From Pollenia angustigena (lineage: Eukaryota; Arthropoda; Insecta; Diptera; Polleniidae), in contig OV884057.1 in NCBI GenBank assembly GCA_930367215.1, forward strand, positions 112,633,284 through 112,697,283: a stretch of 64,000 nucleotides of DNA. The letters are read 5' to 3'. The position numbers and the translations under genes are program-made. The notes beneath the pieces are model-generated. The model worked only from the letters and a program-made list of their open reading frames with translations. It ran no database searches and was not told the DNA's origin. This document shows positions 11,623-21,112 of this stretch, piece after piece; positions within the stretch are counted from its first letter, which is position 1; each line of letters begins with the position of its first letter.

Positions 11623-12124
11623 GTTTACGCCAGTAGGACTGGTGTGCGTGCAGATTTGCACTGCAAACTTATACGAAACAAGAAATGCACACGTGGGGAA
11701 CTCCCACACCCTGAAGAAGAGTCTTCAGCCGGGCAATACGAGGTAAGTTCCGTCAATTCTCCTAAATGTTCCTTATTTGACCCCTACTTTCCTCAGGTGA
11801 CAGTATCTGCAGCATTTCCTCCCAAAGGTAAAGAAACACCATATTTTACTAACTCTTCCTTCCAAAGCAGATTCAATTTCCCTTTAATTTTATCAACCAT
11901 TACCTTGTTAGCTACACCATTTTAATATTTCAATAAAAGTTTAATTCTCAGAGAAAAAAAATATAGTTTGTCTTCCGTTTTATTTAATTGGATTAAGGTG
12001 TACTTCTGAAAACTATTGCGGGTTAGATTTATACTTTAAAAAAAAACTTTCTTTCATATCGCGTATACTACGTGTATTCTTGCATTTATAATTAAACAAC
12101 ATTTGTAGATATATTGTATAATTA
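11623..12124. other. Gypsy-type element 3' region, non-coding
   Basis: The short frames at 11584-11925 are not conserved-looking. An AATAAAAG occurs at 11931. It lies between the left LTR-like copy and the MITE at 12125. Confidence 0.4.
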
Positions 12125-12762
12125 CCCTGCCGGCAAATGAGTAGCTAACTACAAAAAAAGCCAACTTTAAGTTAGCTTGTATAGACTAACTTAAAGCCAA
12201 CAACTAAGCAATGGAAAATTTACATTAACCAAAGTGTATACAAACACTGTATATTTTAAGTAGAGAGAGCCATGTCGATTGGCAAACAAAATGTCATTAT
12301 AGTCAAAAAACATAGTTTTTTAATACAAAAACTACACTGCCCCGGTAGACTAGCTGGTAGCGAGCTAGTCTATCAGCACCGAGGTTGCGGGATCGAATCC
12401 CACCAGAGACAGAAAAAAAATAAAAAATAAAATAAAGTAAAATAAAATAAGAAAAAATAAAAAAAAAAATAATTAAAAAATTAAATTAAATTAAAAAAAA
12501 TAAAAAAAAATAAAAAAAAATTTACTTTATTGACTTTGTGTAACTATATATTTTTATAAAGTTTTTGCTGGGTAATTACAAAAAGTTAACTTTTAAGTTA
12601 ACTGAAAGTAATGCAGAGTCGGACAATTGACTACTTCCTAGGACATCGCAATGTTAAAAAAGTTAGTTAATTACAGATAAAAGTAATCCAATTGTCAACC
12701 ACCACTACTTGAGAAATAGTTAGCTTTAAATTAATTGAAAGTTAACTGAATTGCCTGCAGGG
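12125..12762. mobile_element. MITE with CCCTGCCGGCAA-type inverted ends, TA duplication
   Basis: The left end CCCTGCCGGCAA (12125) pairs with the right end TTGCCTGCAGGG (ends 12762). Both sides are flanked by TA (12123-12124, 12763-12764). Subterminal copies of AAGTTAACTTTAAGTTA-like sequence lie near both ends. The centre holds a tRNA-like module (12341-12412) and a long A-rich tract. It sits in the 3' UTR of the gypsy-type element. Confidence 0.75.
12341..12412 (+). other. tRNA-like module with pol III A/B-box-like sequences
   Basis: TAGACTAGCTGGTAG resembles a tRNA A box and GGGATCGAATCCC a B box/T arm; the spacing is about 30 bp. An A-rich tract follows, as in a tRNA-derived SINE. No acceptor stem can be formed, so it is not a functional tRNA gene. 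The same module occurs inverted at 13473-13547, 54932-55005 and 59048-59121. Confidence 0.55.
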
Positions 12763-12924
12763 TATGAGAACACAATGTGTATACATACATAGAAAAGGTA
12801 AACGGGACGAACACAAACACAGAAACTTAGTTCCAATATTGCACTCGCTACCTTATGACTAAACTCTAACCCTATATTGCACTACCAACCAAATTATCAC
12901 AGAAGAAATATATTGCACTTATTA

Positions 12925-13199
12925 TCACATTTTAATGTCTTTTGCATGAAATATGCCCATAGGCTTGCCCTGCAATGATTCCGTTTCATACATATTGTTA
13001 CCTATTGGCTTTGTTATGCGACATTTAATGTATTTGCGACAAAATTTTGAATTTATATTATTCTTAAAGTCTGACAGTGCAAAATTTCTTCTGAAGACTT
13101 CTTGTCCTGGACTAAAATTGACCGTTCTTGCTCTCCTATTATATCTTTCCGCGCTTTTTAAGTATGCATCGTTTAGGTTTTGCTTTATTTTCTCCCGTA
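12925..13199 (-). pseudogene. Gypsy-type integrase, C-terminal part
   Basis: The minus-strand frame from 13199 to the stop at 12925-12927 reads REKIKQNLNDAYLKSAERYN, then VNFSPGQEVFRRNF, LSDFKNNIN, KFCRKYIKCRI and GKPMGIFHAKDIK. This is the C-terminal DNA-binding and tail region of a Ty3/gypsy integrase. It is the continuation of the integrase core at 14521-14134 across the MITE. Removing the MITE with one TA copy leaves the reading frame continuous. Confidence 0.85.
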
Positions 13200-13386
13200 C
13201 ACTGAAAGAATTTTCTTCGCAATACTAACGAATTTTGACATTAATCCCATGAAAAATTGCATTATAAAGGAACCTATGCAGCGCTTCGTTGGATCAATGA
13301 AACCTGTTTCATTAAAAGGACTTAATGAAACATTACATCAGATCCATGAATATTATTCATTGGATTAATACTTTCAATAAAGTAAA

Positions 13387-13417
<31 letters not shown>

Positions 13418-14132
13418 CTTTTTTTTCTTTTTTCTTATTTTATTTTACTTTATTTTATTTTTTATTTTTTTTCTGTCTCTGGTGGGATTCGAACATGCAA
13501 CCTCGGTGCTAATAGACTAGCTCACTACCAGCTAGTCTACAGGGGCAGTGTAGTTTTTGTATGAAAAAACTATGTTTTGTTCTCAATTAAGAGCGTAAAT
13601 ATGAGATTAAATTGTCCATAATAACAATAACAACGTTGATTGAAAGTGGATTGAAAGTATCTGTTTCATTACTATAATGACATTTTTATTGTCATAATGA
13701 AAATTTAAATTTATGAAGGAAATTATTGAAATATGTTGCTTTTATAAAAAAAATTTTTGATTTCATAAATTTAATGGCATACATGTAACATTAGATGTAT
13801 GAAATTATTAAATCTTACATTTTTTAAATAACAATTAAACATTTTTTTAAGGAAACTATAATTTTGTATTAATTTATGAATATAGTTATGTTTGTTTATT
13901 GATTTTTTGTGTTCCCAATTAAAATTTTTTTGTTTTACTTAGACAAACTTAAGTTTTCATATATCCAATGAAAATTTTTAACGTAATTACGAAATCTAAT
14001 GAAGCGATTTTAACGAAAATACTTCATCAAACCTATGAAATTCCATTTAGACAATGAAAATTTTCATTTACCCAAGGAAAACTTTTTTATGAAAATGATT
14101 CATTAAATATATGAACCATTTTTCTTTCAGTG
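13200..14132. mobile_element. TA-targeting MITE (CACTGAAAGAA ends), copy 1, 933 bp
   Basis: It begins CACTGAAAGAATTTTCTTCG, ends ATTTTTCTTTCAGTG-like, and is flanked by TA (13198-13199, 14133-14134). No transposase frame is present. It contains the inverted tRNA-like module and subterminal copies of ACGTAATTACGAAAT- and ACTTCAT-type motifs. Three copies lie in this window (also 54705-55604 and 58800-59674). The superfamily is uncertain; TA duplications suggest Tc1/mariner-like mobilisation. Confidence 0.85.
13473..13547 (-). other. tRNA-like module inside MITE copy 1
   Basis: Inverse of the module at 12341-12412: on the minus strand it has an A-box-like TAGACTAGCTGGTAG and T arm TTCGAATCCCACC, followed by an A-rich tract. 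Here the loop retains TTCGAAT, closer to a true B box than in the other copies. Confidence 0.55.
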
Positions 14133-14133
14133 T

Positions 14134-14521
14134 AGGATCGTCATTCTATCACAGTTTTCCAAATTTTCTATCTCATGATGAGACATTGACTTTAATTTTC
14201 GCGCTAATTTTTAATCGGCTCCATTTAAGAATACATGGTACCCGAAAAGAGCGAAAAAAGGTGAAAGCCCTGTGGCCGAATGAACGGAAGTCCTTAGTGC
14301 ACACTCTATCTCAGGAAGATATAAATCCCAGTCCCTATGGTCATTTTCCAGGTAAGCCCTTATGGCCGCTAACACAGATTGGTTAACCCTCTCTGCTTGG
14401 TTTGAGTGTGGGGAATAAAATGCGGTTTTCAAATGAGTAATTTTGTATGTACCTATAATTTCCTTAAATTGTTTTGAAACAAATTGCTGTCCATTGTCGC
14501 TGTGAAGGACTTCAGGAACCC
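14134..14521 (-). pseudogene. Gypsy-type integrase core fragment
   Basis: On the minus strand VLHSDNGQQFVSKQFKEII carries the second catalytic Asp, and THLKTAFYSPHSNQAERVN carries the catalytic Glu region. FFALFGYHVFLNG and, past one stop (about 14208), SHHEIENLENCDRM follow, reaching the MITE edge. The first catalytic Asp region and HHCC zinc finger are absent, because the sequence joins directly to RT at about 14522. Confidence 0.85.
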
Positions 14522-15240
14522 GGTTTTCTTACTATGGTGGTCCTATTCGACCAGGGGCTATTACTTTCCTCGTTTGCCTTCAGTTTTAGCATATTATCTA
14601 TTTCTGCATACACTATGGCCTAAACTGCAGGGGAAATTGGGTTAAACATTATCGGATTTGTACCCTCTACTAACTTTATTTCGTGTTTTTCAAGATTTGT
14701 ACACCACAACCCATTTTTCTCAAATGAGGGGAATTTTTTTATTGTTTCATCCAGCTGTCTTTGTTGTTGTGGCGTTAATATGTGTTCTTCCTATTAATTC
14801 CGTGCTTATTTCAGAAACTGGTACTATTTGTGGAGCTATTTTAAACGCCCGCCAAAAATCTATACCTAAGTACATTTTCTGCTCTAAATCAGGACACAAG
14901 TAAAATACTATCTCCTGTCTATCGCCATTGTACTCAACTTCTAATCTGCATTTTCCTAAAATTCTGTGTTGTTTACCACTAGCCGTGCTTACCTTGCTAA
15001 AAATATTAACTATTTCTGCCCCCAGATCTATAACAATTTCGCGACAGTCCTTTCCCAACAGGCTGACCGACGCTCCTGAATCTAGCAGTCCAAAAAACTT
15101 TTTTCCTTGAATTATTATTTCTGCATATGGTCTCTCATCTATTTCACTACTACTACGGCTAATGGCTTCAACGATAAGTCGTCGCTTACGCTTTCTATTA
15201 ATAAAGGACTTGCTATGACGGATTTTTGAAAATTCTGTTA
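14522..15240 (-). pseudogene. Gypsy-type protease and N-terminal RT fragment
   Basis: The minus strand after the gag stop, in the -1 frame relative to gag, runs RPYAEIIIQGKKFFGLLDSG then ASVSLLGKD. DSGA is the aspartic protease active site. After about 14785 the frame shifts into the usual start of RT (RQLDETIKKFPSF, HEIKLVEGTNP, ISPAV, AIVYAEIDNMLK), with a stop near 14620. RT ends abruptly at TTIVRKPG, where integrase begins. The -1 offset from gag fits ribosomal frameshifting, which is common in gypsy elements. Confidence 0.8.
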
Positions 15241-16709
15241 CTAATTTTGAGGTTGTCCTGGGGCAAGTTCCGACGAACGTGGCACCCCCATTACACCCAC
15301 GCTCCTCCGCGAGTTTCCCTGAGCGTTACTACAATTTGGGCACCTAGGCGTGATTGTGTCTGGCCTGCCACACTTATAACAGAACAGGTTTCTTTGTCTG
15401 GACGGACATTCTTTAAACACATGGCCATCCTGCTGACAGTTCCAACATACTATTGTCTTGTCAATGGCTGCTACGTCCAGCCCAGTCTGCGCCTGCTCTT
15501 CTTCTTCATATATCTCATTTACAAAGCGTTGTTGGCGGAGTGGTGGTAAATTTCTATTCTCACTTCTCGGAAAATGTCTTTCTGCCTCATGGCACTCGAC
15601 CCTAAGCTGTTCCACAGACGATACGGGTATTGGGTACACAATTCTCCCCAAGCTTTCCCTTACATTTCTCTTAATAATTTTTATAATGTCATATTCAGGA
15701 ATGTGTTGAACTAACCTTGAACGAATTTGATTCATAATATGAAAAAAACTATCAATAGACTCATTCGGTTGTTGCTTTCTCTCTACGAGATCTCTCATGA
15801 TCTCAAAGTTGGACCGAGTGGACTGAAATTGGCTTAACAACGCATGCCGGAGGCCAGGCCAATCCATGCATCCCTGCGTTTTTACAAGCAGCCAGTACCA
15901 CTCCCTTGCTGAGCCAATAAGCAGAAGGTGAAAATCGCGAATGATCTCAGACCATGGTAATCGATATTGCCTCTGGAGGTGTTCCAAACGGAATATAAAA
16001 TCCTCCACGCTAGTCTGAGTTGCCATTCCATTAAATTCCACACCTAACTTATCAATCCGAATCCTACTCTGCTCGAAACCGTTAACACTCGATTGTGGTA
16101 TTCTGTCCCTTACATCCTGAGAATTATTATTATTATTACTACTGCCCGTAGGAACACTATCATTAGAAAACTGATCTACTGGATTTGCGTACTTATTAAA
16201 CGATTCTCATTTATCGGACCACTCGCACTACTGGTCCCGTTATGGTCCGGAGTATTGCCCTGATACATCCTACTCAGATTCGCCATCGAATTTGCCAAAT
16301 CGGCCATATTTTTCCTTATTTCAGACATTTCGTCCTGAACCATTTTCCTGACTTTTTCTTCTAAGGATTTTTGCACTACCATGGCCTCATCCACTACTAT
16401 TTCCCTAACTTCGGGTGTTATATCCCCATCGAATCCTGAGACAGGTTGCATGGCAACACCACCCTGACGCGCAGTTGCCCCTAAACTTTGAGTCCTAGCA
16501 TTAATTGTCTCAGATAAGTCCATAAATTGAGGTGTATTCATGTTGTTAGTATTGACATTCATTTCTACAAGTTGGTTCTGCTCTTTACGTTCTTTTGGTT
16601 GCCGATGAGGAATGGTTCTATTAGCATCAAACAGCGGTTCCCTATTTCTTTTTCTATGTTGATATTTTCTTATTTTTACATTCGCTTCGACACTATTACT
16701 TTCGGCCAT
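15241..16709 (-). pseudogene. Gypsy-type gag with one frameshift
   Basis: Starts at ATG 16709 (MAESNSVEANVKIRK), has a coiled-coil-like segment (VRKMVQDEMSEIRKNMADL), and shifts frame by one base near 16180. It resumes through 16041 to the stop at 15241. The retrotransposon gag core is in the second half: WSEIIRDFHLLLIGSAREWY, FFHIMNQIRSRL. The nucleocapsid has one CCHC knuckle (CWNCQQDGHVFKEC) and a second that lacks the expected His (CYKCGRPDTITPRC). Total length is near 489 codons, ordinary for the family. Confidence 0.85.
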
Positions 16710-16742
16710 ACAATTTATAATAATAATAAAAAAGTAATTTAA

Positions 16743-17214
16743 AAAAAAATATTTTTATAATCTAAAGAAAAATATTATAAAAAAAATATAAAAAAAAAAT
16801 AAAAAAAAGGATTATAATTTCCTACAGTGTAACTACACAAAACAATAAAAAAAATAATAAAAAAAAAAATTTTTTTTTTTTAAGCTAATCCCTATTATTA
16901 TTCACACTTCTGTTATTTTGAAATTTTGCCCAACGAATAATAACACAATGTGAATATAATTATGTATTAATGCAAACACAACAAAAGAAAATTTCTAATT
17001 ACCAATTTGATTTTTAATCAAAGTGACTACAAAAAACAAAATAAACAAAAGATTTCATATAATTTTTTTGGATTTGATAACATTTTACTGAGCGTATCGT
17101 GTATTGAGTGTTGTTTAAAAAAAATTAAGTTACGAACTCAATTCGTGTTTCCCTACGACTAATATTGCACAAAAAGAAATTTACATTCTACCTAGTAATT
17201 CTCAACTTACTAAA
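16743..17214. other. A/T-homopolymer-rich leader of gypsy-type element
   Basis: Long A and T runs (16738-16880), no coding sequence. It is interpreted as the element's untranslated leader up to the hAT-type insertion site. Confidence 0.5.
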
Positions 17215-17966
17215 GATTACTATAGGCCTGCCATACGTCCTGGTTTTCCAGGATTGTCCTGGTTTTAGACTACTTGTCCTGGTCCACTATTAAATTGTCC
17301 TGGTTTTTTGTACAGGTCAAGACAAACAAATTGTTTTTTGCTTTAGTTGTTTACAAAGGTTAAGATTTCGGTTATAACACTGCTAACATAAGGTAATTGT
17401 ATAAAGAACTTTAATTAAATTCAACTGTTATCTGGTGTAAAGCTGGTAAAAGCTTTCAATAATATTAGATGATAGTCAATCCTCTTTCAATTTTTGTTTC
17501 AACTAGTGGCTGTAAAAAGTTATACCGTGTAAACAACTTTTATAAGTAATCGAAAACCGATAACAAATTGCTTTCTCTAGGGCAGCCCATACACGTATCA
17601 ATTCAATTGTCAACTGAGTCGTTCGTTGTCCATATCAAAGCGTGTATGGCTTAGTCAATTAATTAGTTTGACAGTTGTCGAGTTGGTTGAAGAATAATCA
17701 AAAGAGTTTGATTTTTTTCAAGTTGAGTACTTAGTCTGCTCAATGGACTTTAGAAAGAAACTCGTTAAAGACTGAAACACTGGAGAGTATTATTCAATGT
17801 AAGTTTGACTTTAATATGACATGCTGCCTGTTTTATAACTACATATAGCAAAGACCGAAATAAAGTTCTAGAAAAAGTGCAATCTTCTGAAAATTATTTT
17901 AGTTTAGAACATTTTAAGCTCAACTTTTTATTATTTTTCACCGTTTTTATGTACATGAAGTACATC

Positions 17967-18235
17967 CCAGTAAAAACTTCGCCTACAAAATAATGCGTTA
18001 AGTAATCAGAAAAACATAAGAGCACTACTTGCAATTCTACTGAAAGAACCAATGAATTTTACAAGGCATGTCCAAAATGAACACATTCAAAAGTAAGTCA
18101 TTATTTTTTTTACTTAAATACATCCAGAAAAAAGTAGTTTTAGAAGTTGTTATAGATGTAGTTATAGAAGAACGCTACAAAATAATGAGTTAAAGAAGCT
18201 ATTAATTTTTAAAAAGTAAGCGAAGTTTTTACTGG
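17967..18235. mobile_element. Small MITE, CCAGTAAAAACTTCGC ends
   Basis: CCAGTAAAAACTTCGC at 17967 is inverted as GCGAAGTTTTTACTGG ending 18235. A related fragment of the left half lies at 50691-50860, sharing 'agaaccaatgaattttac' and 'caagtcattat'. Length is 269 bp, with no coding capacity. Confidence 0.7.
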
Positions 18236-18454
18236 TACGTTAATTTTTTTTTCTATATATTGTTGGATTTAAAAATAAAAACTAAACTGTAACAACTCAA
18301 AATTCTTAAATTTTCAGGAGTGCCACAGTTTATGTAAAAATGGTGATAATACAAAAAGTCCAATTTGAAGAAAGTTTTGCTATGCCTTTGGAGAATTTAT
18401 TTATTTAGGGTGCGATATACTACACACATATGGGCATTTCCCCAGAATGGTCTA

Positions 18455-19185
18455 CCAGTACCCATGTTCTGTAACTTTAGTGAGAACTTCTTGCATCGAA
18501 AAGATGTGAAACAAAATATTCCTTCGTTTCTCGAAAAGGGAGAAAAATGTGTGTCTGTAACTCATGTCGAAAACTATCAAAAGAGATTACGTCGTTACGT
18601 TATAAATGTCATAATATTGCACTCGAAGCCGATGTGACATTGCAGACGTTCAGAACGCCAGTAACACATATCGTTGACGGCGACCGAAATTTACTTAAAT
18701 TGAAAAATTTTCAACGACGGCGGCGAAAACACAACCGTCGGCTATACCAAATTGTGTAAAGAGCGACTTTAATGTTTGTTGTTTGCAAACGAGCTTTGAA
18801 GACATTCGTATATTTTATAGAAATATTAAAAGCAAAATAATAAAACATGGAAAAATGTGCCAAGAATAAAATTTATTATTATTCTTTGCATTTTGCACTT
18901 TTAAATGTTTTTTAGGGTTAAAATTTTTTCTCGCCCCATTTTTATTCGTGAGTTTATTTGACAGTTCAAAGCGGGAACTTTTCTCACCAAAATGTTACAG
19001 ACACACTTTTTCTATAAATTGGCTAGTAATTTCCTTGCGTGACAGCTTGTACTCGTCAAAAAAAGTTACAGACACAGTTAAGTGAGAAAAACAGCTGTTT
19101 GTTTCAATTTATGTCATTTTTGTTTCATTTCACACATTTCAATCGAAAACTTTCTCGACGCGAGAGTTACAGAACATGGGCACAG
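18455..19185. repeat. Inverted structure with GTTACAGACACA motif repeats
   Basis: CCCATGTTCTGTAACT (about 18461) is inverted near 19165-19182 as AGTTACAGAACATGGG. Internal GTTACAGACAC motifs occur in both orientations (about 18558 inverted, 18992, 19067). It is probably another nested inverted-repeat element. Short frames in it (18365-18759) show no recognised domain. Confidence 0.5.
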
Positions 19186-19954
19186 GATGAAAAAATAAAA
19201 TGTTGATTATCATCGTCTTTTATTGCTATATAAAAGAATGGTTTCAGAGCATATCTCAGCTGTTTTACTTGAGGAAATTGGGCTGGAAACTGGAAAATTT
19301 TATATTTTTCTGTATTTTCTACTTCTAAAGACATTTTTATATATTTATTTTACATGCAAGAAATATCTTATGTTTACACTCTTTCTTCTAAATCTCTCCA
19401 TTACAATCAATTGTAAGAGGAGTATTATTAAGTTTTTTCGTTAAGGAAATTTGAAGACATTTATGGGAAAATGCGTGGTGATAATAATAAAAAAACTAAT
19501 CGAAAAATCGTACGTTCGCGACCGGTAAATAAGCCAATTAAACAAAAACCAAGAGAGATATTTTATTTGGTAAATACTGGATGGAGACCTACATTAATAC
19601 GCTTTTAAAATAAATTAATCACTTTTGTTTGTTCCGTTCCATTGCGCAGTTTTTTACATTTCACTACTGTCAGCCTAAGTTGACTTCCATTTTGCGTACG
19701 TTCGTGACCACACGTTTATTATGAAAACTTAAAATCGATGAAATCCATATTTTGCACTAAACATAGAGCTACCCAAATGCTATCAAATCGAAAAAAAATG
19801 CTAGGAAAAGTTTTGTTTTCTATATTACGTACGAACGTACGTTCGTGACCCCAGGAAATGCCCATATGTATTAAAAAATAACTTTTCTGTTGGTGTAATT
19901 TTTTCCATGTGTCCTGGTTGATAGGTTCAAACATCTGGCAGCCCTAGATTACTA

Positions 19955-20490
19955 TTACACATTGCCCACGATCCTGAAACATTTTTTTCAAATCGGTTAT
20001 TATTCTACAGTAATAGGCTTAGGTTTAAAATTACTAGGCTGCCCTGAAAATTTTACTACCCATAATACCTCAGACCTCTACTAATATAAAGAGCGGCTAT
20101 CACAGGCCCATGATATTTCTTATCAAAGCGGCTGTTATTCAACTTTTATTTCATATAAAATATAATTTAAACTGAAACTACAAAAAAAAAACAATTTCGA
20201 TATTTTTAGTATCCAATAGGACGTTTTTCAATATACTAACTCCCACGCTACAATACTAAAACTATCATCCGTACCATTTCAAATCAATAATTTAGAAGTG
20301 TATTCAATACAGCTAGACCTAGTTCAACAAAGCTAATAATTTACCGTTAGGTTGCGGCTCATAAACACTGTTTATAAGTTAACTGTGCCTTTACAAGTAC
20401 TGACTTCACCTCCTAATACTGACCTATGGCTGTTAATTTACCCTCATATACTTAGATGTAACGTATATATTGTGATTCATTTGTATTTGA
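19955..20490. other. Leader of the gypsy-type element between primer site and hAT insertion
   Basis: No coding sequence recognised. It is continuous with 16743-17214 once the hAT-type element and one GATTACTA copy are removed. Confidence 0.5.
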
Positions 20491-20500
20491 TTGGGCGCCA
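20491..20500 (-). promoter_or_regulatory. Primer binding site, tRNA-Lys type
   Basis: On the minus strand TGGCGCCCAA lies five bases inside the LTR edge. It matches the 3' end complement of tRNA-Lys, the primer known for gypsy. It fixes the element's orientation as minus and identifies 20506-20669 as the 5' LTR. Confidence 0.75.
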
Positions 20501-20505
20501 TTATC

Positions 20506-20669
20506 GTTACACATCCCTCTGGGTGTTTGCATTAACAACCCAACATTCCTCCAACCAAACAACATTTACGCCACAAGTTCTTGCCCCCGCTACAGCTGCT
20601 GCATATAATACACAAAAAAATATTTTGTGCAAACAACTGCCGCAACATCAGGGCTACCAATGTGTAACA
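20506..20669 (-). repeat. 5' LTR of gypsy-type element, ~164 bp
   Basis: On the minus strand it starts TGTTACACATTGG and ends ...GGGATGTGTAAC, so the ends form TGTTAC/GTAAC inverted repeats. It matches 11462-11622 in the same orientation. It is short for a gypsy LTR, so the outer part may be deleted. Confidence 0.65.
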
Positions 20670-20734
20670 CATACTGTAAACTAAAGAAAAGTTTACATCA
20701 TGCAGTTGTTGCCAGCACTGCATGTTAATTACTT

Positions 20735-20915
20735 ATAACATGGTCCATACTACAGTACATTGGACCATGTTGTAAGTAGTCCATTTAAGCCACAATGGAC
20801 CACGTAGTCCAATATTATCTGTAGGGTAACTTGAAACGTAGTATGCAAGTAAGGTTATAAAAGCATGCGCTGCGTGGAGGCGAAAACGCGTGTTATGGAC
20901 CTCCAGCTTTAGTTT
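20735..20915. repeat. Fragment of the AAGCTGGAGGTCC-ended MITE and GGTCCA palindromes
   Basis: 20840-20915 matches one end of the MITE at 35157-35483 ('atgcgctgcgtggaggcga', 'tggacctccagcttta'). Just upstream, TGGTCCA/TGGACCA occur as short inverted pairs at 20741-20767 and 20780-20812. Confidence 0.55.
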
Positions 20916-21112
20916 TAGATGAGCGAGCTGGTACTCATGATAAGCTTTGTGTTTTTTGTCAATAAAAACAAAAGTTAAAGTTTTAAAAGAAATACAAAAC
21001 GGTATAAAAAGAAGCGAAATTGCAAAAAATATAATATTGGACTTTCAACGTTATCTAAAATAGCAAAAAACTCAAAAGACATAGACAATAATTATTTAAA
21101 AGTTAGAAACGT

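Larger units (their letters stand above)
17223..19946. mobile_element. hAT-type non-autonomous element, 2.7 kb, 8-bp duplication GATTACTA
   Basis: The left end TAGGCCTGCCA (17223) pairs with the right end TGGCAGCCCTA (ends 19946). The 8-bp GATTACTA flanks both sides (17215-17222, 19947-19954), which is diagnostic of hAT insertion. The GTCCTGG motif repeats at least four times within about 120 bp of the left end and occurs once near the right end, like subterminal transposase-binding sites. No hAT transposase frame is seen. It contains the nested MITE at 17967-18235 and the inverted structure at 18455-19185. Confidence 0.85.
11462..20669 (-). mobile_element. Defective Ty3/gypsy-type LTR retrotransposon with nested insertions
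   Basis: In minus orientation the order is LTR (20669-20506), tRNA-Lys type primer site (20500-20491), leader, gag (16709-15241), protease, N-terminal RT, integrase, 3' UTR, and the second LTR-like copy (11622-11462). Three DNA elements interrupt it: 17223-19946 in the leader, 13200-14132 inside integrase, and 12125-12762 in the 3' UTR. Most of RT, all of RNase H and the integrase zinc finger are deleted. No env-type frame is seen. With the nested elements removed, the remnant is about 4.9 kb. Confidence 0.8.

Noticed and set aside
11464..11925. Three overlapping ORFs near the left LTR
   Set aside because: They lie in LTR-like sequence on both strands; the part up to about 11622 recurs at 20506-20684 because it is LTR-like repeat, not because of coding constraint.
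12341..12412. Functional tRNA gene
   Set aside because: A- and B-box-like segments exist, but no acceptor stem forms and the sequence runs into an A-rich tract within a MITE.
18365..18759. Possible transposase exon in the hAT-type element
   Set aside because: Two short overlapping frames without hAT motifs, and part of the region folds into an inverted repeat.
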